Positions 27,301 through 37,569 of a DNA stretch of 64,000 nucleotides are shown piece by piece. Numbering within the stretch: position 1 is the first letter of the stretch; the number at the start of each line of letters is the position of its first letter. Position numbers and translations under genes: made by a program. Below the pieces are notes generated by a model that was given only the letters and a program-made list of their open reading frames with translations, was not told the DNA's origin and made no database searches. Source of the stretch: Marinomonas aquiplantarum (GTDB lineage Bacteria; Pseudomonadota; Gammaproteobacteria; Pseudomonadales; Marinomonadaceae); NCBI RefSeq assembly GCF_003314975.1, contig NZ_QNRF01000013.1, positions 1 to 64,000 on the forward strand, in the 5' to 3' direction.

Positions 27301-28055
27301 TGCATGATCTGCTAGAAGGAAAAGCTCTGCTTGAGGCGATTGAAAACCCTAGTTTTGCGGATCTGATCAAAACGAATCAGCAGGCTAATATGGCGGCTTA
27401 TTACCAACGTACTGGCTTTCAAGAATGGCAGACGGTGTTAACCGAGTGGTTGCCAGACATCATACAAACAGAATTAGTGGCAGGAGCAACCTTGGCCACA
27501 TTGCCTGTGTCGGCTTGCCGCAAAGAGATGGAGTTTTTCTTGCCTGTTAGCCATCTGAATGCATTGCAATTGGATGCGCTTGCCAGAACCCATGACCCTT
27601 TATCCAAGCAAGCACCAAGGATTCAAGATCGTCCCCTAAAAGGCATGTTGAAAGGTTTTATTGATCTATTGTTTGAATGGCAAGGTCGGTATTACGTGCT
27701 GGATTATAAGTCCAATTATTTGGGAGACGATGTTACAGACTACGGCGAAGAGGCATTAAAGCACGCGATGCTGGATCATCGTTATGATTTGCAATATCAA
27801 CTCTACACCTTGGCGTTGCACCGGTTGCTACGACAACGTTTGCCTAACTATGATTATGAACAGCATATTGGCGGCGTGGTTTATGGTTTTTTACGCGGTA
27901 TGTCACCACAAACAGAGACGGGCGTGTTCCGTACGCGTTTGACTCAGGCACACGTCAACGCCATGGATGACTTGTTCCAAGGCAAACCGACGGGTGAGAG
28001 TGACGACGGCGGTCAATCGACTTCTCAAGAGGCAATACAATATGGACTCTTCTAA
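24363..28055 (+). CDS. recB: Exonuclease V beta subunit RecB
   Basis: A 1230-residue SF1A helicase-nuclease. Walker A is AGTGKT at about 31-36, Walker B is in LIDEFQDTDAVQY near 388, motif VI is in LAYVALTRSKEA, and the C-terminal nuclease has GFIDLLFEWQ and VLDYKSN near 1113. It moves 3'-5' on the DNA and digests ends until Chi is met. ATG 24363 overlaps the recC stop; the in-frame upstream start at 24327 lies inside recC and is not used. Its end overlaps recD by 14 bp. Confidence 0.95.
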   Translation: MTDIDHLQNRPETLDAMSFPLFGKRLIEASAGTGKTYTIANLYLRLLVPTGQLGDLERPLTVDQILVVTFTEAATAELKARIRARIRGARKALMLQQSDDVFLSQWLNVMTAEQQADAIEKLLYAEKQMDEAAVFTIHGFCQRMLSQNAFESRMLFQQTIETDEQAPLAMAVKDVWRRVFYPMSDSKAALVKPIWATPDALLRDLYLLNNQPDAKVSAPDYDWEAALQRAQQQIQIVRETWLEQSQDIIDALENSGIKRNFWRKDPAKDISAMQQWATSGHFELDKCLEKFDADEHATRISKGGEAPQHSFFGLVAELRQVFPEAGKLKAVLLVSLWQQVKERMTEWKRATQSLTFTDLLTSLDQALTQDDSGKLAQRIRQLYPIALIDEFQDTDAVQYRIFSEVYQPASTEQTSLGLIMIGDPKQAIYAFRGADIYTYLAAKKQVDAVYSLATNYRSSAAMIQSVNGLFSTQDSPFRVSGIPFVAVQDRGVAGQFQRHEETQAALQFLYQASDEPVTPKDYREQMADACAAHLHELLLAGQQQQATVSGQGMRPQDVALLVTNFSQANALKDALRQRGIASVYLSDKGSVFETVEARELLIVLTAILSNGQEGKLRSALATSLVDWSLLELDTLNHDDVVYEKWVQAFQGYLTLWEQQGLLPMLRVFMQDVNLAPNMLRHVDGERRLTDFLHLTEKLQEKSLELDSKEGVLRYLRLSIQSPNGNSDEQKIRLETDAELVRIVTIHKSKGLEYPIVYLPFALTPYQDREKSALYHDAQQQLWIAIDPDETQTEQHKEELYAAEIRLAYVALTRSKEACFIGCMDVGKKATKSRDASLDVHLSGVGALLSEGEAFAAGDLYPSLMRLCETHSPEQMKLVDLPAEPLDLPRFEMQQATLESANAREFTGRVERDWWIGSYSSLVVEDKEIRDESLPGLDELVTVEPIDAMSASLPEQIVEPTAEPQANRFTFPRGAAPGTFLHDLLEGKALLEAIENPSFADLIKTNQQANMAAYYQRTGFQEWQTVLTEWLPDIIQTELVAGATLATLPVSACRKEMEFFLPVSHLNALQLDALARTHDPLSKQAPRIQDRPLKGMLKGFIDLLFEWQGRYYVLDYKSNYLGDDVTDYGEEALKHAMLDHRYDLQYQLYTLALHRLLRQRLPNYDYEQHIGGVVYGFLRGMSPQTETGVFRTRLTQAHVNAMDDLFQGKPTGESDDGGQSTSQEAIQYGLF

Positions 28056-29952
28056 GCAATTAGATTGGTTAAATGCTGATGCGGATCTTCTCGCTGAAGA
28101 GGTGCACTTCTTAACGGATTGGCGTAACCGAGGTGTATTAAAAGCCATTGACGTGCAGTGGATTGAGCAATTGGCGAGTCATGCCGGCGAATCTCATGCG
28201 GCCGTCTTAATGGCTGGGGCATTATCCAGTGCGGCACTGGGAGCTGGGCATATTTGTTTGGATTTGGCTGATGTCTGGTCACAGCCACCCGAAGGCATTC
28301 GTGCTAATGAGTTGCAGCAAGTCCTGATGACGTCAGGTGTGCATTCTGTTGAACAATGGTGTCAGCAGTTATGGCAATCAGACCTTGTTAGTCAGGCTCA
28401 AGCCATAACAGAAAAGCCGATGGTATTAGCGGGAACGCGCTTGTACCTTTATCGTTACTTTCAATATGAACAGTCGGTATTAGGTTATATAAACCGTCAA
28501 ATTTCTGCGCCCACTTTGTCCTTCGACCATGCTTTGATTAGCACCTTGTTTCCTGCTGATAGTAACGAACTTGATTGGCAGAAAGTGGCGGTCGCCAATG
28601 CGGCAAGCTTGCCTTTCTCGGTGATTAGCGGTGGCCCAGGAACCGGCAAAACCACCACAGTGACCAAATTATTAGCCCTGCTGGTGGCGGAGTCTCAGCG
28701 TCAAGGTCAGAGACTGCGCATTGAACTGGCGGCTCCTACAGGGAAAGCGGCAGCTCGCTTGACCGAATCGATCGCCGGAGCCAAGGCATCTTTGCCGCTC
28801 AGTGACGACATTAAACATGCCATTCCAGAGCAGGCGAGTACGTTACATCGCTTGTTAGGGAGTGATTTTGGTCGCAGCCGCTTTAAGCATCATCATGATA
28901 ATCCATTGCATCTGGATGTGTTGTTGGTTGACGAAGTGTCTATGGTCGATTTGCCGATGATGGCCAAGCTGATTGATGCTTTACCCAGTCATGCTCGTTT
29001 GATTTTGTTGGGTGATAAAGACCAGTTAGCCTCAGTTGAAGCAGGCAGTGTGCTGGGGGACTTGTCTTTTGGCATTGAGCAGGCCTATTTTCAACCGAAT
29101 TGGGCGGACCATTTGTATGCTTGTACGGGAGAAGAGGTGACGCATTTTGCCAATGCGATGGCGCCACCGATCAGTCGAGTATTAACTTTATTACGTAAAA
29201 GTTATCGTTTTGATGCCAACAGTGGCATTGGTCATCTAGCGAAAGCCATGAACGCGGGGGATGCGAATCAAGTCATGGTATGTCTTGATCAAGATTATCA
29301 AGACGTGCAATGGCATGAACCGGATGATCATCAAACCAAGCCTGACATAGGGCGTTTAGCAAAAGGCTATGACGAGTATTGGCGAGCGGTTCGTGAAGGC
29401 GGTGACGTAAAAACGGTTTATCAGGCATTTTCTCAATACCAAATTCTGACCGCAGTACGACAAGGCGAGTTTGGGGTTGAGCATTTAAATGCGCATTTGG
29501 AGCAACATTTTTATCAACGCGGTTTGCTGCGTGATCCTCACCTTTGGTATCCGGGGAAAGCCATTATTCTGACTCGTAATGATGCAGCACTTGGGTTGTT
29601 TAATGGTGATATAGGCATTTGCTTAGCCGATGCAGAACAGCGGCTCAGGGTTTGGTTTATGCAACCAGATGGCGAGTTTGTTGGCTTGTTGCCTAGTCGA
29701 TTAAATGAGTATGAAGTGGTGTTTGCCATGACGGTTCATAAATCTCAAGGCTCTGAATTCGCCGAGGTTGCCTTGGTATTGCCCATGACGCCATCGCCTG
29801 TTTTGACAAAAGAGCTGGTTTATACCGGCATTACGAGAGCGAAGCGACGGTTTACCTTGTGGGGCAGTCGTTCGTTAATTCGCTTGGCGGCGGAATCTCG
29901 TATTAAACGTCATTCGGGATTGCTTGAAGCGCTATGGGGGAACGGTCCGTAA
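28042..29952 (+). CDS. recD: Exonuclease V alpha subunit RecD
   Basis: A 636-residue SF1B 5'-3' helicase, the fast motor of RecBCD. Walker A reads SGGPGTGKTTTVTKL, motif II is DVLLVDEVSMVDL, and the C-terminal motif is AMTVHKSQGSEF. It starts at ATG 28042 inside the end of recB (MDSSKQLDWL); the earlier in-frame ATG at 27967 would lie deep in recB. Last gene of the operon. Confidence 0.94.
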   Translation: MDSSKQLDWLNADADLLAEEVHFLTDWRNRGVLKAIDVQWIEQLASHAGESHAAVLMAGALSSAALGAGHICLDLADVWSQPPEGIRANELQQVLMTSGVHSVEQWCQQLWQSDLVSQAQAITEKPMVLAGTRLYLYRYFQYEQSVLGYINRQISAPTLSFDHALISTLFPADSNELDWQKVAVANAASLPFSVISGGPGTGKTTTVTKLLALLVAESQRQGQRLRIELAAPTGKAAARLTESIAGAKASLPLSDDIKHAIPEQASTLHRLLGSDFGRSRFKHHHDNPLHLDVLLVDEVSMVDLPMMAKLIDALPSHARLILLGDKDQLASVEAGSVLGDLSFGIEQAYFQPNWADHLYACTGEEVTHFANAMAPPISRVLTLLRKSYRFDANSGIGHLAKAMNAGDANQVMVCLDQDYQDVQWHEPDDHQTKPDIGRLAKGYDEYWRAVREGGDVKTVYQAFSQYQILTAVRQGEFGVEHLNAHLEQHFYQRGLLRDPHLWYPGKAIILTRNDAALGLFNGDIGICLADAEQRLRVWFMQPDGEFVGLLPSRLNEYEVVFAMTVHKSQGSEFAEVALVLPMTPSPVLTKELVYTGITRAKRRFTLWGSRSLIRLAAESRIKRHSGLLEALWGNGP

Positions 29953-30127
29953 CGAAAGAAGTCGATGACTTGATTTTACGGCTTTTGACGCCATCAATAA
30001 GTAAAGCAAAAAAGTGTATGAAAACATTGAATTAAATATTCTATTGCAGGCAGTGCTAAAGCCGGGTTTTGTGATAAGGTAAGCGCACATTTTGACACTT
30101 TGTAAAGTAGGAAAAGAGTAAACAATA

Positions 30128-31135
30128 ATGGCAAAAGAAATTGTTTTAACCGGTGTAACGACCACAGGCACGCCTCATCTAGGTAACTATGTGGGCGCGA
30201 TTCGTCCAGCGATCGAAGCAAGCCGTCAAGAAAATACGGAATCTTATTTCTTTCTTGCGGACTACCATGCTTTGATCAAATGCCAAGATCCAGAGCGTGT
30301 GAAGCAGTCTCGTTTGGAAATTGCAGCGACTTGGCTGGCTTGTGGATTGGACACGGATAAAGCAACTTTCTATCGTCAGTCCGATATTCCTGAAATTACG
30401 GAATTGAATTGGTTACTGACTTGTGTGACAGCGAAAGGGTTGATGAACCGCGCACACGCTTACAAAGGGGCTGTAGACGAAAACCTAGCCAATGAACAGG
30501 ATCCAGATTTTGGCATCACCATGGGACTGTTTTGTTACCCTGTGTTGATGGCGGCAGATATTCTTGCCTTTAATGCGCATAAAGTGCCGGTTGGACGCGA
30601 TCAAATTCAACATATTGAGATGGCTCGTGATATTGCTGGTCGCTTTAACCATCTATTTGGTGAGCATTTTGTGTTACCAGAAGCGGTGGTTGGCGAAGAA
30701 GGATCGATCCTAAAAGGTCTTGACGGTCGTAAGATGAGTAAGAGTTACAACAACACGATTCCGTTGTTTGAAACTGAGAAAAAACTGCAAAAAGGTATTA
30801 ATAAGATTAAAACCAATTTGTTGGAACCGGGTGAAGCGAAAGATCCAAATGATTCAACAGTATTTGATATTTACCAAGCGTTTGCGACGCCAGAACAAAC
30901 GGCTGAGATGCGTCAAAAGTTTGCAGATGGTATTGCTTGGGGAGAAGCCAAGAAGGAACTATTTGCACTGGTGAATGGTCAATTAGGTGAGGCTCGTGAA
31001 AAATATCACGAATTAATGGCCAATCCTGCGTTTGTTGAAGAAGTATTACAGGCTGGGGCGGAGAAAGCTCGTACCCGCGCAAGAGAAAGTATTGTTAAAT
31101 TGCGCAACGCAGTCGGTCTAGTGAATTTTAATTAA
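30128..31135 (+). CDS. trpS: Tryptophanyl-tRNA synthetase
   Basis: A 335-residue class I aminoacyl-tRNA synthetase. The HIGH-like motif is TPHLGN at residues 15-20 and the KMSKS motif is near 202 ([10 protein letters not shown]). [17 protein letters not shown] and [16 protein letters not shown] are typical of TrpRS. Normal length for the bacterial TrpS I family. Followed 13 bp later by a Tim44-domain gene with a TTG start. Confidence 0.96.
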   Translation: MAKEIVLTGVTTTGTPHLGNYVGAIRPAIEASRQENTESYFFLADYHALIKCQDPERVKQSRLEIAATWLACGLDTDKATFYRQSDIPEITELNWLLTCVTAKGLMNRAHAYKGAVDENLANEQDPDFGITMGLFCYPVLMAADILAFNAHKVPVGRDQIQHIEMARDIAGRFNHLFGEHFVLPEAVVGEEGSILKGLDGRKMSKSYNNTIPLFETEKKLQKGINKIKTNLLEPGEAKDPNDSTVFDIYQAFATPEQTAEMRQKFADGIAWGEAKKELFALVNGQLGEAREKYHELMANPAFVEEVLQAGAEKARTRARESIVKLRNAVGLVNFN

Positions 31136-31148
31136 GCGGAGAGTAACA

Positions 31149-32009
31149 TTGAAAACAACTGCATTTGCCATGTTTATGGCGTTTATTTTAGCAATCGGCG
31201 CTGGCGGTTACAGTGCTGAAGTGCAGGCTAAAAAATTTGGTGGTGGTAAAAGCTTTGGTAAAAGCTTTTCTATTTCTAAGCAAAAAAGTGCGACTAACTC
31301 GACTTCTAAAGCAACAAACAGCACCAATAGTTCGACTAAGAGTAAAGGTCTTTTAGGCGGTCTAGGTGGTGGTCTGTTAGGTGGTCTATTGGCGGGTGGT
31401 TTGTTTGCTGCCTTGCTAGGCAGTGGCGCTTTCGATGGAATTTCATTTGGCGATATCTTGTTATTTGCCTTGATTGGGTTCTTGATTTACAAGTTCTTCA
31501 TCGCGCCAAAACGTCAAGCTGCGCAAGCACAGGCGCAAGCTGGTGGCATGTACCGTGATATGTCTGGTGCGTCTCAACCAACGCAACCAAGTGCTATGCC
31601 AGGGTTGTCCGGTTTTGGTGGCATGCCAGAAATGCAGTTGCCACCTGGTTTTGATGAGCAAGCGTTTGTAGCGGAAGCAAAGAACCATTATGTGTTGCTC
31701 CAAAAAGCTTGGGATGACAATAATTTTGATACCATCTTGGATTATGTCAGTCCTGAAATGTACAACATGTTGGTGACTGAGCGCGCGAAATATGGTGATA
31801 ATAAACCAGCGACAGAAGTGGTTTCTTTGATGGTCGAGTTAGTACGCGGTGAAATCTCTGGCGCCACTGCATCGATTTCGTTGCAATTCTCAGGATGGAT
31901 TAAAGAGGGTAACGAAACCTCTGAAACAAATGAAATTTGGCATTTAGAGAAAAATCTGTCTTCTGCAAGCGGTAACTGGGTTATCGTTGGTATACAACAA
32001 GACAACTAA
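31149..32009 (+). CDS. Tim44-domain membrane protein
   Basis: A 286-residue protein that starts at TTG 31149 with GGAG just ahead. A signal or anchor segment (about residues 5-25) is followed by a Gly/Ser/Lys region (KKFGGGKSFGKSFSI), a glycine-rich hydrophobic stretch (LLGGLGGGLLGGLLAGGLFA) and a second helix (about 99-117, GDILLFALIGFLIYKFFIAP). The C-terminal ~140 residues form the Tim44-like domain (DEQAFVAEAKNHYVLLQKAW). Family members are found in many proteobacteria; the role is not settled. Confidence 0.85.
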   Translation: MKTTAFAMFMAFILAIGAGGYSAEVQAKKFGGGKSFGKSFSISKQKSATNSTSKATNSTNSSTKSKGLLGGLGGGLLGGLLAGGLFAALLGSGAFDGISFGDILLFALIGFLIYKFFIAPKRQAAQAQAQAGGMYRDMSGASQPTQPSAMPGLSGFGGMPEMQLPPGFDEQAFVAEAKNHYVLLQKAWDDNNFDTILDYVSPEMYNMLVTERAKYGDNKPATEVVSLMVELVRGEISGATASISLQFSGWIKEGNETSETNEIWHLEKNLSSASGNWVIVGIQQDN

Positions 32010-32032
32010 TTGTTACTTAAATTAGCTCGAAG

Positions 32033-32071
32033 ACTCATCATAACTTGGCTATGCTAAGGCCTATGATGAGT
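32033..32071 (+). terminator. Possible terminator hairpin between the Tim44-domain gene and cheW
   Basis: ACTCATCATA (32033-32042) pairs with TATGATGAGT (32062-32071) over 10 bp. The U-tract is weak (TAAAGAGTATTTCTTT), so it may be an attenuator or a plain RNA structure rather than a full stop. Confidence 0.4.
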
Positions 32072-32112
32072 TAAAGAGTATTTCTTTATTAAATTGAATA
32101 TGGATATGAGCC

Positions 32113-32622
32113 ATGTCGGAATTAGCACCTATTAACGAAACGGGTAAAGGTTTATCTGAAAGCAAGAAAGGTGAATTGCTTCAGTACCTTACTTTTAAAC
32201 TGATTGACGAAACATACGGCATTAACGTCATGCAGATTAAGGAAGTTTTGCGTTACAGCGAAATTGCTCCTGTTCCGGGTGCGCCTTCTTATGTGCTTGG
32301 TATCGTTAACTTGCGTGGTAACGTCGTCACAGTCGTGGACACACGTGTTCGCTTCAGTCTGCCAGAATGTACTATTACTGATGATACTCGTATCATTATT
32401 GTCGAGCATGATGGTGAGCAGATTGGTCTGCTGGTTGATGCCGTGCAAGAAGTCTTCTATCTGTATCAAGGTGAGATTGAACAGAGTCCTAGCGTTGGTA
32501 ATGATGAAGCCTTGATGTTTATTCAAGGGGTTTACCAAAAAGAGGAAGAGCTGGTTATCTTGCTGGAATTGGATCGCATGTTTGAGCGTAATGATGCGCT
32601 TGGCATTGAAGCAATGAGTTAA
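32113..32622 (+). CDS. cheW: Chemotaxis coupling protein CheW
   Basis: A 169-residue CheW with two SH3-like subdomains. It links methyl-accepting receptors to the CheA kinase. Recognisable parts: YLTFKLIDETYGINVMQIKE, VPGAPSYVLGIVNLRGNVV and GLLVDAVQEVF. It lies alone, outside the usual che operon. A strong terminator follows. In related gammaproteobacteria a lone cheW may belong to a core chemotaxis or a secondary cluster; the sequence does not say which. Confidence 0.93.
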   Translation: MSELAPINETGKGLSESKKGELLQYLTFKLIDETYGINVMQIKEVLRYSEIAPVPGAPSYVLGIVNLRGNVVTVVDTRVRFSLPECTITDDTRIIIVEHDGEQIGLLVDAVQEVFYLYQGEIEQSPSVGNDEALMFIQGVYQKEEELVILLELDRMFERNDALGIEAMS

Positions 32623-32641
32623 TCGCGAAAGCGGGTTAACG

Positions 32642-32679
32642 AAAAAAGCCATGCAGATGAGAGTCTGCATGGCTTTTTT
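32642..32679. terminator. Bidirectional terminator between cheW and gsk
   Basis: AAAAAAGCCATGCAGA (32642-32657) pairs perfectly with TCTGCATGGCTTTTTT (32664-32679) over 16 bp, placed between convergent cheW and gsk. Confidence 0.85.
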
Positions 32680-32705
32680 GCGTTTAGAGTGACTGAACTT
32701 TACCG

Positions 32706-34004
32706 TTATCTTTCCCAGTAGGCTTCTTCTAAGCTGTCTTCACGCTCAGGCAAACCACGAGATAGGCGTGGTGCATTTTGCACCAAAATTTCATAACTCA
32801 CTCGGTTCGAATATTTACAAATCTGAGCGAACGATGAATAGGCCAGAAAAGGTGCCGCGTGTTTACTGGAGTTCGGTAAGCTGTCTTTATGAAAGTGATT
32901 GGCTGAGATATCGTGCAGTAAAGCCGATAACGCGCCGTCACCTGCGCCGTTGGTATTGCGGATTTTTTCAGGCCCACCCATGTAAGGGTCGATATGAGAA
33001 AAGACCTTGATTGGGTTTTGGCACGCCGAACGTAACATGGGACGGCTGAATTCCCAGCGATTGAAATCCGCAAGGCGACCAGACTTAATTGGGTTTGTGG
33101 TTTCGCGTTTTACCGTATCGTCCGTGTGACCGCATAGATACATGCCATCAGGGCCTGCTGTTAATAACACAATATCAACGTATTCGAGAATTTGATCGGC
33201 CGCTTGTAGGGGATCAGATAAGCCAGTTAGCGCCTCGGCTTCGAGCTCATTCATGGCGAGGACATTGACATGACGTTTGATCAGGTCCAGTAATTCGTCC
33301 TTATTTTCTTCCACAAGATGCTTGGTTCCAAGGGTGAGCACCGTCGGCACTTGATGTCGATGCGCATGCTCTAACGCGGTCAGCATGGCTTGTTTAATGG
33401 GTTTTCCTTGGTGACGTAAAGGATAAGCGCAAGTAACCAGTGCAGCACTACCTGCAATGATGTGCTCAGGAATGTGTTCTGCATTGAGCTCATCCATGTC
33501 GCCAGGAGCAATAGCAAAGGTACGTTCCCCATCTGGCGTGATTAAGGTGATGCCTCGACCTATGTCGCCAGACACGCCTTGTAAATGGTTCATGTCCACC
33601 TTACTGCTGGTATGACAAATATAGTGATAAGCAGGAGAGCCTAGGGTTATATTGGCTGACATCACGCCGAGCAACACAGACTTATCATCGGCAAGGACAG
33701 AGTAATTATGAATGGTATTGCCGATGGTGCCGCCAGCAAAGTGGTCCGAAATACAGCCTTGAGCAGCCAGTTCACGATAGATGGCTGATGCCGTATCAGT
33801 ATCTACTAGGTTGGATAACCCTTTGTGGATGCTAAACTGCGATAGAAATTCATCGGATACATTGGCCACAACATCAACAATGGTTTCGTCCAACCCAACA
33901 ATGTAGGTATCTTTATCCGGTTGCACATCAATGGATGGTAAGATGGGCTTAGGTTGAGATACGGGAAAGTAGTGCTTGAGTTTACGTCTGCCGGGGAATT
34001 TCAT
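32706..34004 (-). CDS. gsk: Inosine/guanosine kinase
   Basis: A 432-residue PfkB-family kinase that phosphorylates inosine and guanosine for purine salvage. It begins MKFPGRRKLKHYFPV, as in E. coli Gsk. The substrate region includes AGGTIGNTIHNYSVLADD, and the catalytic site is RNTNGAGDGALSALLHD. Length is as expected. Single gene with a promoter shared in the 90-bp gap facing the ThiF-type gene. Confidence 0.93.
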   Translation of the reverse strand: MKFPGRRKLKHYFPVSQPKPILPSIDVQPDKDTYIVGLDETIVDVVANVSDEFLSQFSIHKGLSNLVDTDTASAIYRELAAQGCISDHFAGGTIGNTIHNYSVLADDKSVLLGVMSANITLGSPAYHYICHTSSKVDMNHLQGVSGDIGRGITLITPDGERTFAIAPGDMDELNAEHIPEHIIAGSAALVTCAYPLRHQGKPIKQAMLTALEHAHRHQVPTVLTLGTKHLVEENKDELLDLIKRHVNVLAMNELEAEALTGLSDPLQAADQILEYVDIVLLTAGPDGMYLCGHTDDTVKRETTNPIKSGRLADFNRWEFSRPMLRSACQNPIKVFSHIDPYMGGPEKIRNTNGAGDGALSALLHDISANHFHKDSLPNSSKHAAPFLAYSSFAQICKYSNRVSYEILVQNAPRLSRGLPEREDSLEEAYWER

Positions 34005-34094
34005 GCTGTTTGCTCATCGAATGGGTTAATAAAGAGATTTTAGCAAAAAATTGACCACTCGGGCAGAATCAATCATAAGAAAAGTAAGGTGAAC

Positions 34095-34865
34095 ATGAAC
34101 GAAATTGAGTTAGACCGTTATAGTCGTCAACTATTGCTTGCGGACTTTGATGTAGAAGGTCAGCTTAGATTAAAGCAGGCAAAAGTGCTGATTGTCGGCT
34201 TGGGGGGATTAGGAAACATCGCAGCGACTTATTTGGCAACATCCGGTGTGGGTCATTTGTTGTTGGCGGATGATGATCGTATTGAAAACAGCAATCTGCC
34301 GCGCCAAGTCTTATATGAAGAAAGCCAGATTGGGCGAACAAAGGTCGAGGCGGCGGTGAGTCAGTTACGAGCCAAAAATGCCAGCACAGAATTTGACATG
34401 ATTGAACAAAGATTGTCGGACGAAAACCTGCAAAAAGTGATTGCAGACGTGGATGCGGTACTTGATTGCACTGATAATTTCACCACGCGACAAGCTATTA
34501 ACAGAGCGTGTTGGCAGTTGAAAACCCCCTTAATTAGTGCGGCTGCGATTCGTTGGGAGGGGCAATTAGTCAGCTTCTTGTATGATCAGCAAGATTCACC
34601 TTGTTATGAATGCTTATACCCCGCGTTATCTGACCAAGCATTAAGTTGTAATGAAAGTGGTATATTGTCGCCAGTTGTTGGCTTGCTTGGGGTTTATCAA
34701 GCTTTAGAAGCCATTAAAGTGGTGAGTCAGTGCGGCATCGTCAAACACGGTTCATTGAAGTTGTTTGATGGTTTTCAAGCAAGCTGGCGAGAGATGCAAT
34801 TAACGCAAGATCCAGCGTGCAATGTTTGTTCAGAAAAGACGAGTATGGTGGTTGAAAAGTCATAG
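34095..34865 (+). CDS. E1-like sulfur-carrier adenylyltransferase (MoeB/ThiF type)
   Basis: A 256-residue MoeB/ThiF/HesA-type protein that adenylates the C-terminal glycine of a sulfur carrier (MoaD or ThiS). RYSRQLLLADFDVEGQ opens it, GLGGLGNIAATYLATSGVG (about residue 34) binds ATP, DCTDNFTTRQAIN marks the active region, and two Cys pairs (CYEC near 170, CNVC near 242) bind zinc. I prefer ATG 34095 over GTG 34089, because AAGG directly overlaps the GTG. Neither moa nor thi genes are near, so I cannot decide which pathway it serves. Confidence 0.82.
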   Translation: MNEIELDRYSRQLLLADFDVEGQLRLKQAKVLIVGLGGLGNIAATYLATSGVGHLLLADDDRIENSNLPRQVLYEESQIGRTKVEAAVSQLRAKNASTEFDMIEQRLSDENLQKVIADVDAVLDCTDNFTTRQAINRACWQLKTPLISAAAIRWEGQLVSFLYDQQDSPCYECLYPALSDQALSCNESGILSPVVGLLGVYQALEAIKVVSQCGIVKHGSLKLFDGFQASWREMQLTQDPACNVCSEKTSMVVEKS

Positions 34866-34901
34866 ATAAGCCCTATTTCAGTAATTAATATTTTTCGTTA
34901 A

Positions 34902-35945
<1,044 letters not shown>

Positions 35946-36020
35946 GCGATTGTATGCCTATCAGGTGATTATGTCTGGTGGGCTTTTCAGTTTAATCAAC
36001 TGTGCTGTTTCATAGGCAAT

Positions 36021-36054
36021 AAAAAAACCGATCGTAAAAAGATCGGTTTTTTTT
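36021..36054. terminator. Bidirectional terminator between trxB and ppa
   Basis: AAAAAAACCGATC (36021-36033) pairs with GATCGGTTTTTTT (36041-36053), with A and T runs on both sides, between convergent genes. Confidence 0.85.
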
Positions 36055-36114
36055 CGTCCGTTATTGCTGAAACGCTTGTTGAAGATAAACAAGCGGCCAG
36101 CGAAAAACATCGTA

Positions 36115-36645
36115 TTACTGTGCGTTGTAAGCTTCTACGCCTTCAACAATGGCTTTGCGAGCTTCTTCTGCGCTTGCCCAACCTTCCACTTTTACCCACT
36201 TACCTTCTTCCAGTTTTTTGTAGTTCTCGAAGAAGTGTTCGATTTGGTCACGAAGTAATTGTGGGATGTCGTTCACATCTTGAATGTGACCGTATTCTTT
36301 GCTTAGTTTTTCGTGTGGTACAGCAACCAGTTTTGCATCCATACCGGCTTCGTCAGACATGTTCAATACACCCACTGGACGGCAACGAATAACAGAACCT
36401 GGTACAACTGGGTAAGGTGTGATCACCAATACGTCAACTGGGTCACCATCGTCTGCTAATGTGTGGTTAACATAGCCATAGTTGGCAGGGTAGAACATAG
36501 GTGCAGTCATAAAACGGTCTACGATAAGCGCATCCATGTCTTTGTCGACTTCGTATTTAACTGGATTTGCTTGCGCTGGAATTTCGATAATGACATTGAT
36601 GTCGTTTGGTGCGTCTTTACCCGCTGGAATATTGCTGTAGCTCAT
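36115..36645 (-). CDS. ppa: Inorganic pyrophosphatase
   Basis: A 176-residue family I soluble pyrophosphatase. Conserved parts are [32 protein letters not shown] and the metal site [12 protein letters not shown] housekeeping enzyme that drives polymerisation reactions by hydrolysing pyrophosphate. Length equals E. coli Ppa. It is a single gene on the minus strand, with its own promoter region upstream of 36645. Confidence 0.96.
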   Translation of the reverse strand: MSYSNIPAGKDAPNDINVIIEIPAQANPVKYEVDKDMDALIVDRFMTAPMFYPANYGYVNHTLADDGDPVDVLVITPYPVVPGSVIRCRPVGVLNMSDEAGMDAKLVAVPHEKLSKEYGHIQDVNDIPQLLRDQIEHFFENYKKLEEGKWVKVEGWASAEEARKAIVEGVEAYNAQ

Positions 36646-36857
36646 TATTTTTCTTCCGATCTGGTTGAATATGGGCGCTATTATAAAAGCTAGCTTGTTC
36701 AGATGCTAGTTGTAGAGCCAAGTGAAAAACTATTATTCGTCTTAAGGATTGAATAAAATGGGTAAAAATTGGCGTAATAAGCTATAACTTATTGCTTTCT
36801 TTCCAGATTTAGCTAGTCTTACATAATACTGGTCAAATATTAGACGCGAGGACGGTA

Positions 36858-37166
36858 ATGACAAAATCTGAGCTGATAGAACTGCTTATCGATCAGCAAT
36901 CTCATTTGCCTGTTAAAGAGGTTGAACAAGCCATTAAAGCAATGTTGGAGCATATGTCCGACTCTTTAGCGAATGGTGAGCGTATTGAGATTCGTGGTTT
37001 CGGTAGTTTTTCATTGCATTATCGAGCACCAAGAATCGGTCGTAACCCTAAAACAGGTGAATCGGTTGAATTAAGCGCCAAGTATGTCCCTCATTTTAAG
37101 CCTGGCAAGGAATTACGTGAGTTAGTTAATGAATCGTCAGAGTCAACGGCGAACGAACTCAACTAA
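36858..37166 (+). CDS. ihfB: Integration host factor beta subunit
   Basis: A 102-residue HU/IHF-type DNA-bending protein. [27 protein letters not shown] and the DNA-wedge [15 protein letters not shown] match IHF-beta. IHF bends DNA at many promoters, notably sigma-54-dependent ones like those in the right-hand part of this window. Order ihfB-lapA-lapB-pyrF is conserved in gammaproteobacteria; rpsA, the usual upstream gene, is not here, and ppa lies divergent instead. Confidence 0.95.
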   Translation: MTKSELIELLIDQQSHLPVKEVEQAIKAMLEHMSDSLANGERIEIRGFGSFSLHYRAPRIGRNPKTGESVELSAKYVPHFKPGKELRELVNESSESTANELN

Positions 37167-37240
37167 TTTACATCTAATACCTCGAAATTTTTCAGCTATC
37201 ACGGCATAATATCGCCATTCTATTCTCGATAGGTTGTTTT

Positions 37241-37564
37241 ATGCTTAAATGGCTGAAAAGAGTTATCTATACGGTTCTTGTGCTGTTCTTCCTTGCGGTG
37301 GGGATATTTTTCGCTATCCGTAATCCACAACTTATCCATCTTGATTTGGTCTTCTGGCAAGGCCCAGAGCTGAGTGTTGCACTCTACATCATCTTGGCGT
37401 TTACCGTCGGAGCTTGTATTGCCTTGTTGGTTAGTTCCGTTGCTTACCTGCGCAGCGAACGCCAAATTCGAGTGTTAAGCCGAAAATATGAAAAGGCGCG
37501 TGATGAAGTTGATGCCCTTAGAAAAGCGTCCATTACTAAAGAGTTGTCGGTAGGGAAGGAGTAA
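37241..37564 (+). CDS. lapA: Lipopolysaccharide assembly protein A
   Basis: A 107-residue inner-membrane protein with two helices (about residues 5-24 and 45-67) and a short coiled-coil end. FFAIRNPQLIHLDLVFW is the family signature (DUF1049/LapA). It acts with LapB in controlling LpxC turnover and LPS assembly. Next to lapB with 5 bp between. Confidence 0.85.
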   Translation: MLKWLKRVIYTVLVLFFLAVGIFFAIRNPQLIHLDLVFWQGPELSVALYIILAFTVGACIALLVSSVAYLRSERQIRVLSRKYEKARDEVDALRKASITKELSVGKE

Positions 37565-37569
37565 CGGCG